Positions 60,969 through 64,000 of a stretch of DNA of 64,000 nucleotides are shown here, one piece after another. The notes under the pieces are model-generated. The model saw nothing but the letters and a program-made list of their open reading frames with translations. It had not been told where the DNA came from and made no database searches. This DNA comes from Christensenella sp. Its GTDB lineage: Bacteria > Bacillota > Clostridia > Christensenellales > UBA3700. Numbering within the stretch: the first letter of the stretch is position 1; every line of letters begins with the position of its first letter. The position numbers and the translations under genes are program-made. Where the stretch lies: positions 62,001 to 126,000 of the forward strand of contig JALFUR010000010.1 of assembly GCA_022784465.1 (NCBI GenBank), written 5' to 3'.

Positions 60969-61607
60969 ATGTTTGAATATGTAACGAAAAGTGAATATCA
61001 ACCTTTTAAGTTGGAGGTTGATGAAATTTTGAAATCTATTCAAAGAGATTTGAGAGAAAATGGAATTTTAACTTTTCAATTCAACTTAATTGGAAGTGCT
61101 AAAAGAAAATTGATTACAAGAGTAGAAAATGGTAATCAAGGCTTTGACTTGGATTATAATATTGTAATTCAGAGAATTTTTAACAACAGATATAAGAATG
61201 CAAAATTACTAAAACAAAAGTTTATTGATTTATTTAATAAATATTTTGATGATAGTTATGATTACTCCGAAGATTCAACCTCCGTAATAACAATAAAAAA
61301 ACTAAATGCACAGAGAAATAAAGTTATTTGTAGTGTTGATTTTGCGATAGTTAATTACTATGAAGATGAAGAAGGTTTGGAAAGACAAGAGTATATTAGA
61401 TTTGATAAAAATACTGGTAATTACTCGTGGGCTTTAAGAAAAGTTGCAACAAATCATAGACATGTTGAAGACTTAATTAAAGAAAAGAATTTGTGGGAAG
61501 ATGTAAAAGTCTTATATCTTGAAAACAAAAACAAAGAGCCAAACAAGAAATCAAGAATTGTTTATTATCAAACTCTTGAAACAATTTATCGTAGAAACTT
61601 CCAATAA
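60969..61607 (+). CDS. Minimal nucleotidyltransferase-like protein, function unknown
   Basis: 212 residues. It has the polymerase-beta-type nucleotidyltransferase pattern: FNLIGSAKRKLI (GS motif, ~residue 36), GFDLDYNIVI (DxD, ~58-60) and a third Asp in VICSVDFAIVNYY (~122). A helical C-terminus follows. I do not recognise the family. A very strong AAGGAGGT lies nine bases before the ATG, and the gene is alone between two terminators. Its setting next to AbiE and another toxin-antitoxin pair suggests a toxin or defence role, which is inference. Confidence 0.65.
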   Translation: MFEYVTKSEYQPFKLEVDEILKSIQRDLRENGILTFQFNLIGSAKRKLITRVENGNQGFDLDYNIVIQRIFNNRYKNAKLLKQKFIDLFNKYFDDSYDYSEDSTSVITIKKLNAQRNKVICSVDFAIVNYYEDEEGLERQEYIRFDKNTGNYSWALRKVATNHRHVEDLIKEKNLWEDVKVLYLENKNKEPNKKSRIVYYQTLETIYRRNFQ

Positions 61608-61613
61608 AAAGTA

Positions 61614-61645
61614 GCACCAGAATTTTTCTGGTGTTATTTTATTTG
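61614..61645 (+). terminator. Intrinsic terminator after the nucleotidyltransferase-like gene
   Basis: GCACCAGAA and TTCTGGTGT form a 9-bp stem with one G-T pair, followed by a T-rich tail. Confidence 0.8.
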
Positions 61646-61671
61646 TAATAGTAAAAAATAATCGTTGTTTG

Positions 61672-61687
61672 TATCATTGCAATGATA
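61672..61687 (+). promoter_or_regulatory. Second copy of the toxin-antitoxin palindrome
   Basis: TATCATTGCAATGATA is a perfect 16-base palindrome differing by one base from the operator at 59185-59200, and both are followed by TAA. Here a degraded TATAAA overlaps it and no gene starts directly after, so it may be a relic promoter or a trans-bound site. Confidence 0.6.
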
Positions 61688-61755
61688 TAAAAATTATTAA
61701 AAGCAGTTAAGTTTATATCATTAAGCTATGTGAATTGATTTTTTACAAATCCTTA

Positions 61756-61798
61756 TTTTCTCCAGAAAATGCACTTTTACTGCATTATTTGGAGAAAA
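61756..61798 (+). promoter_or_regulatory. AbiE distal operator
   Basis: Inverted repeat with CTCCAGAAAAT (61760-61770) and ATTATTTGGAG (61784-61794) around 13 bases, extended outward by TTTT/AAAA. AbiEi-type regulators bind two inverted repeats upstream of their operon. Confidence 0.75.
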
Positions 61799-61812
61799 TA
61801 TCGTGGAATTGG

Positions 61813-61857
61813 TTGATTTTCTCCAGATAATATTATATAATTGCATTATCTGGAGGG
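61813..61857 (+). promoter_or_regulatory. AbiE promoter and proximal operator
   Basis: TTGATT (61813-61818) and TATAAT (61836-61841) are spaced 17 bases. The palindrome CTCCAGATAAT (61821-61831)-N13-ATTATCTGGAG (61845-61855) straddles the -10, and its right arm runs into the AbiEi ribosome-binding site GGAGG (61853-61857). Its centre is 61 bases from the distal operator's centre. Confidence 0.8.
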
Positions 61858-61862
61858 AATAT

Positions 61863-62450
61863 ATGATAGTCACAACTCAACAATTAAAAGAACAATATGC
61901 TAATTATTCAAATCCAATAGCAAAAATAAATAGAGATGTAATACAAGGAAAATTATTTCCTTTGGTTAAAGGAATTTATGAAACCAATCCAAATACTAAT
62001 GGTTCAAGGCTTCCACAATTTATTTATGGGCCATCCTATTTATCCTTTGATTATGTTTTGTATCAGCAAGGATTAATTCCCGAAGCGGTTTACAACACAT
62101 TTACATGTGCAACCTACAATAAGAAAAAAATTAAGACATATACAAATCGTTTTGGAACTTTTATTTATAGAGATGTTCCTAAAGCGGTATTTAGTTTGGG
62201 AGTCCTTGCTTTTCAAGATGAAGAATATTCATATCAAATGGCAACAGCAGAAAAAGCGCTTTGCGATAAACTTTATACTATATCTCCCGTGAAAACTATT
62301 AAAGATTTAGAAAGATTGCTATTTGAAGATTTAAGAATAGATGAAGACAAGTTTTACGAATTAAACAAGCAAGATATTTTAAAACTTGCGCCACTATATC
62401 ACTCAACAAACTTAAATTTACTTGCAAAATTTATTAAAGGAGAAAAGTAA
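61863..62450 (+). CDS. abiEi: AbiEi-family antitoxin and autorepressor
   Basis: 195 residues. An N-terminal winged-helix-like domain (IAKINRDVIQGKLFPLVKGIYE) is followed by the AbiEi C-terminal region with FIYGPSYLSFDYVLYQQGLIP, FGTFIYRDVPKAVFSLGV and MATAEKALCDKLY. The frame is open from 61803, but that part is operator; ATG 61863 follows GGAGG by five bases. It blocks the partner toxin and represses the operon in known type IV systems. Confidence 0.9.
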   Translation: MIVTTQQLKEQYANYSNPIAKINRDVIQGKLFPLVKGIYETNPNTNGSRLPQFIYGPSYLSFDYVLYQQGLIPEAVYNTFTCATYNKKKIKTYTNRFGTFIYRDVPKAVFSLGVLAFQDEEYSYQMATAEKALCDKLYTISPVKTIKDLERLLFEDLRIDEDKFYELNKQDILKLAPLYHSTNLNLLAKFIKGEK

Positions 62451-62451
62451 A

Positions 62452-63318
62452 ATGCAACAAGTATTAAGCCAGATGTTATCAAAATATCAAATTAACAATA
62501 TCGAAGACAAGAAGAATGCCATAAAAGAGATTGTTCAAGAAATAGTTCTTTGTGGACTATCTCGTGGTGGATTTTTTAAAGAAGCGGCATTTTATGGTGG
62601 AACAGCACTAAGAATATTTTATGGATTGGATAGATTTAGTGAAGATTTGGATTTTTCATTAATAACACAAAATCCAGATTTTGATTTAACCAAATATTTT
62701 CCATATATTGAAAACGAAACAAAATCACTTGGCTTAAATTTCAATGTGACAGAGAAAATTAAATCTGTTGATTCCAATATAAAATCTGCTTTCTTAAAGG
62801 GTAACACCAAAGAACATATTTTATCTTTCTATGAAGATAGTGAAGATTCTAAATTTATCAATAAAGAAGAAGCAATACGAATTAAGTTTGAAGTGGACAT
62901 TAACCCACCAACTGGGGCAAATTATGAAACTAAGTTTGGACTGTTGCCTTCTCCTTATCAAGTAAGATTATATGATTTGCAATCATTATTTGCAGGTAAA
63001 ATTCATGCTTGCCTTTGCAGGAATTGGAAATCAAGAGTGAAAGGTAGAGATTTTTACGATTATATTTTCTTTTTGTCAATCGGTGCAAAAGTGAATTTGG
63101 AAAATTTGAAAGCAAAGTTGGTTCAGTCAAAGTTTATTAATGAAAATTATGATTTAACTATTGATAATTTAAAAGCATTACTGAACGAAAGATTTGAAAA
63201 TCTAGATATAGAACAAGCAAAGCAAGATGTATTGCCTTTCATAAAAGACAAAACAAAACTTGATTTGTGGAGTAAAGAATTTTTTATTGAAATAACAAAA
63301 AAATTGCAGTCAGTTTAA
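62452..63318 (+). CDS. abiEii: AbiEii-family nucleotidyltransferase toxin
   Basis: 288 residues. Nucleotidyltransferase core FYGGTALRIFYGLDRFSEDLDFSLI (GG-T-x-LR then S-x-DLDF, residues ~52-76), followed by INPPTGANYETKFGLLPSPYQVRLYDLQSLFAGKI, with YDLQSLFAGKIHACL as the typical downstream block, and RVKGRDFYDYIFFLS. The frame extends back to 62422, but ATG 62452 follows AAAGGAGAAAAG, one base after the abiEi stop. AbiE systems cause abortive infection or stabilise mobile DNA. Confidence 0.92.
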   Translation: MQQVLSQMLSKYQINNIEDKKNAIKEIVQEIVLCGLSRGGFFKEAAFYGGTALRIFYGLDRFSEDLDFSLITQNPDFDLTKYFPYIENETKSLGLNFNVTEKIKSVDSNIKSAFLKGNTKEHILSFYEDSEDSKFINKEEAIRIKFEVDINPPTGANYETKFGLLPSPYQVRLYDLQSLFAGKIHACLCRNWKSRVKGRDFYDYIFFLSIGAKVNLENLKAKLVQSKFINENYDLTIDNLKALLNERFENLDIEQAKQDVLPFIKDKTKLDLWSKEFFIEITKKLQSV

Positions 63319-63332
63319 AATTAGAGGTTTTT

Positions 63333-64000
63333 ATGAAATATTTTGTATCTGGCGATATACACGGATTCTTTGACGAGTGGCAAAGTGCTTTGAATGAGAA
63401 AGGCTTTGACTTGAATAACCCTGAACACAAAATAATCCTTTGTGGCGATTTGTTCGATAGAGGAAGCCAGCCAAAAGAAATAATTGATTTTGTTCTGGAA
63501 CACAAAGACAAAGTAATTCTTATTCGTGGCAATCATGAAGACTTGATGGAACAAATGATTGAAAGAAATTCTAGTAATTATGGCGACCTTTGTAATGGCA
63601 CAGAGCAAACAATTGTTGATTTGTATCCAGAGTGGCAAATAAGCGAATTTGACCTTAAAAAGATAGCAAAAGAAACTAGACTCCAAGAAGTTCTAGATAT
63701 GTGTGTTGATTACTATGAAACAAAACATTATATATTCGTTCACGGTTGGATACCAATCATTGAAAATTGTTACTTGTATGATAGCAATTGGCGAACGGCA
63801 AGAAAAGAACGTTGGGAAAAGGCTCGCTGGGCAAACCCAGTAGAAATGTATAGATATGAAATCTACGAACCAAACAAGACAATAGTTTGTGGACATTGGC
63901 ATTGTTCTGCTCTGTGGCACGAACAAAATCCAGACGAATACGAAGAATTTGGAGATAAAGCCAATTTTGAACCTTTCATAACAAAAAATATGATAGCCAT
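63333..64000 (+). CDS. Metallophosphoesterase, 3' end cut by window
   Basis: Open to the last base; 222 complete codons seen. Calcineurin-like phosphoesterase motifs in order: YFVSGDIHGFFDEW, ILCGDLFDRGSQP, LIRGNHEDLMEQM, YIFVHGWIP and VCGHWHCSALW. This is the full metal-binding set of a PP1/PP2A-like bacterial phosphatase (PrpE/ApaH type). GAGG lies 8 bases before the ATG and only 14 bases separate it from abiEii, so it may be read from the AbiE promoter. Confidence 0.88.
   Translation, partial: MKYFVSGDIHGFFDEWQSALNEKGFDLNNPEHKIILCGDLFDRGSQPKEIIDFVLEHKDKVILIRGNHEDLMEQMIERNSSNYGDLCNGTEQTIVDLYPEWQISEFDLKKIAKETRLQEVLDMCVDYYETKHYIFVHGWIPIIENCYLYDSNWRTARKERWEKARWANPVEMYRYEIYEPNKTIVCGHWHCSALWHEQNPDEYEEFGDKANFEPFITKNMIA

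Noticed and set aside
61672-61687. Promoter of AbiE
   Set aside because: A better promoter (TTGATT-17-TATAAT at 61813-61841) lies next to abiEi; the -35 here is poor.
1-64000. Mycoplasma-type genetic code (TGA as Trp)
   Set aside because: Full-length proteins use TGG for Trp and at least glf stops at TGA without a needed read-through.

Overview
The window looks like a chromosomal segment of an AT-rich, anaerobic Clostridia-type Bacillota, probably from an animal gut. Supporting signs are strong AGGAGG-type ribosome-binding sites, T-box, FMN and guanine leader RNAs, a BirA-type biotin operator, a group-B-like [FeFe] hydrogenase with an Nfn-type transhydrogenase, ECF S-components, a BMP-type nucleoside ABC transporter and host-glycan hydrolases. 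TGG encodes Trp and TGA is used as a stop, so this is not a code-4 mollicute. I could not place it to genus.

Layout. (1) 1-11333 is a cell-surface polysaccharide locus: a 5'-truncated UDP-HexNAc dehydrogenase, a WbpB-like oxidoreductase, two GT4 glycosyltransferases, a Wzy-like polymerase, a visibly more GC-rich insert (galactofuranosyltransferase-like, Wzx, Glf) and a broken acyltransferase. (2) 11547-16059 is a redox operon: small-molecule kinase-like gene, [FeFe] hydrogenase, NfnA-like and NfnB-like. (3) 16081-20149 holds bioY behind a BirA-type operator, two membrane proteins and adenine deaminase. (4) 20219-28092 is a seven-gene Phe/Tyr operon behind a Tyr/Phe-rich leader peptide and attenuator. 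It lacks dehydroquinate dehydratase and all trp genes. (5) 28143-30527 holds an FMN-riboswitch-controlled ECF S-component, a small protein and an SDR. (6) 30591-37397 is a host-glycan operon (GH109-like, GPH symporter, lipoprotein, GH20, sialidase-like). Convergent to it are azlCD and an acyl-ACP thioesterase. (7) 39229-41745 holds an ArsP_2/MntX-type permease and a DUF4143 ATPase flanked by a duplication of the permease 3' end. (8) 41906-44968 is a Trp T-box followed by a TrpXYZ-type ABC transporter. (9) 45093-52279 holds an iron alcohol dehydrogenase, then a guanine riboswitch, xpt and a four-gene nucleoside ABC transporter. (10) 52407-58524 holds a domain-permuted GH3, a catalase and a DUF4838 lipoprotein under a 42-bp palindrome. 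(11) 58577-64000 is an accessory island: ATPase fragment, DUF3990/Xre toxin-antitoxin pair, tRNA 3'-half attachment-like remnant, orphan nucleotidyltransferase, AbiEi/AbiEii and a metallophosphoesterase cut by the window end.

Taken together, the cell appears to make Phe and Tyr but to import Trp, biotin, probably riboflavin, and nucleosides or bases. Most of these modules carry their own ligand-sensing leader or operator. The most unusual signals are the apparently leaderless Tyr/Phe leader peptide, the guanine aptamer with a register-shifted loop-loop contact, one palindrome shared by two sites in the toxin-antitoxin island, and the insertion-like duplication around the DUF4143 ATPase. All family assignments are by eye from motifs; no database search was run.
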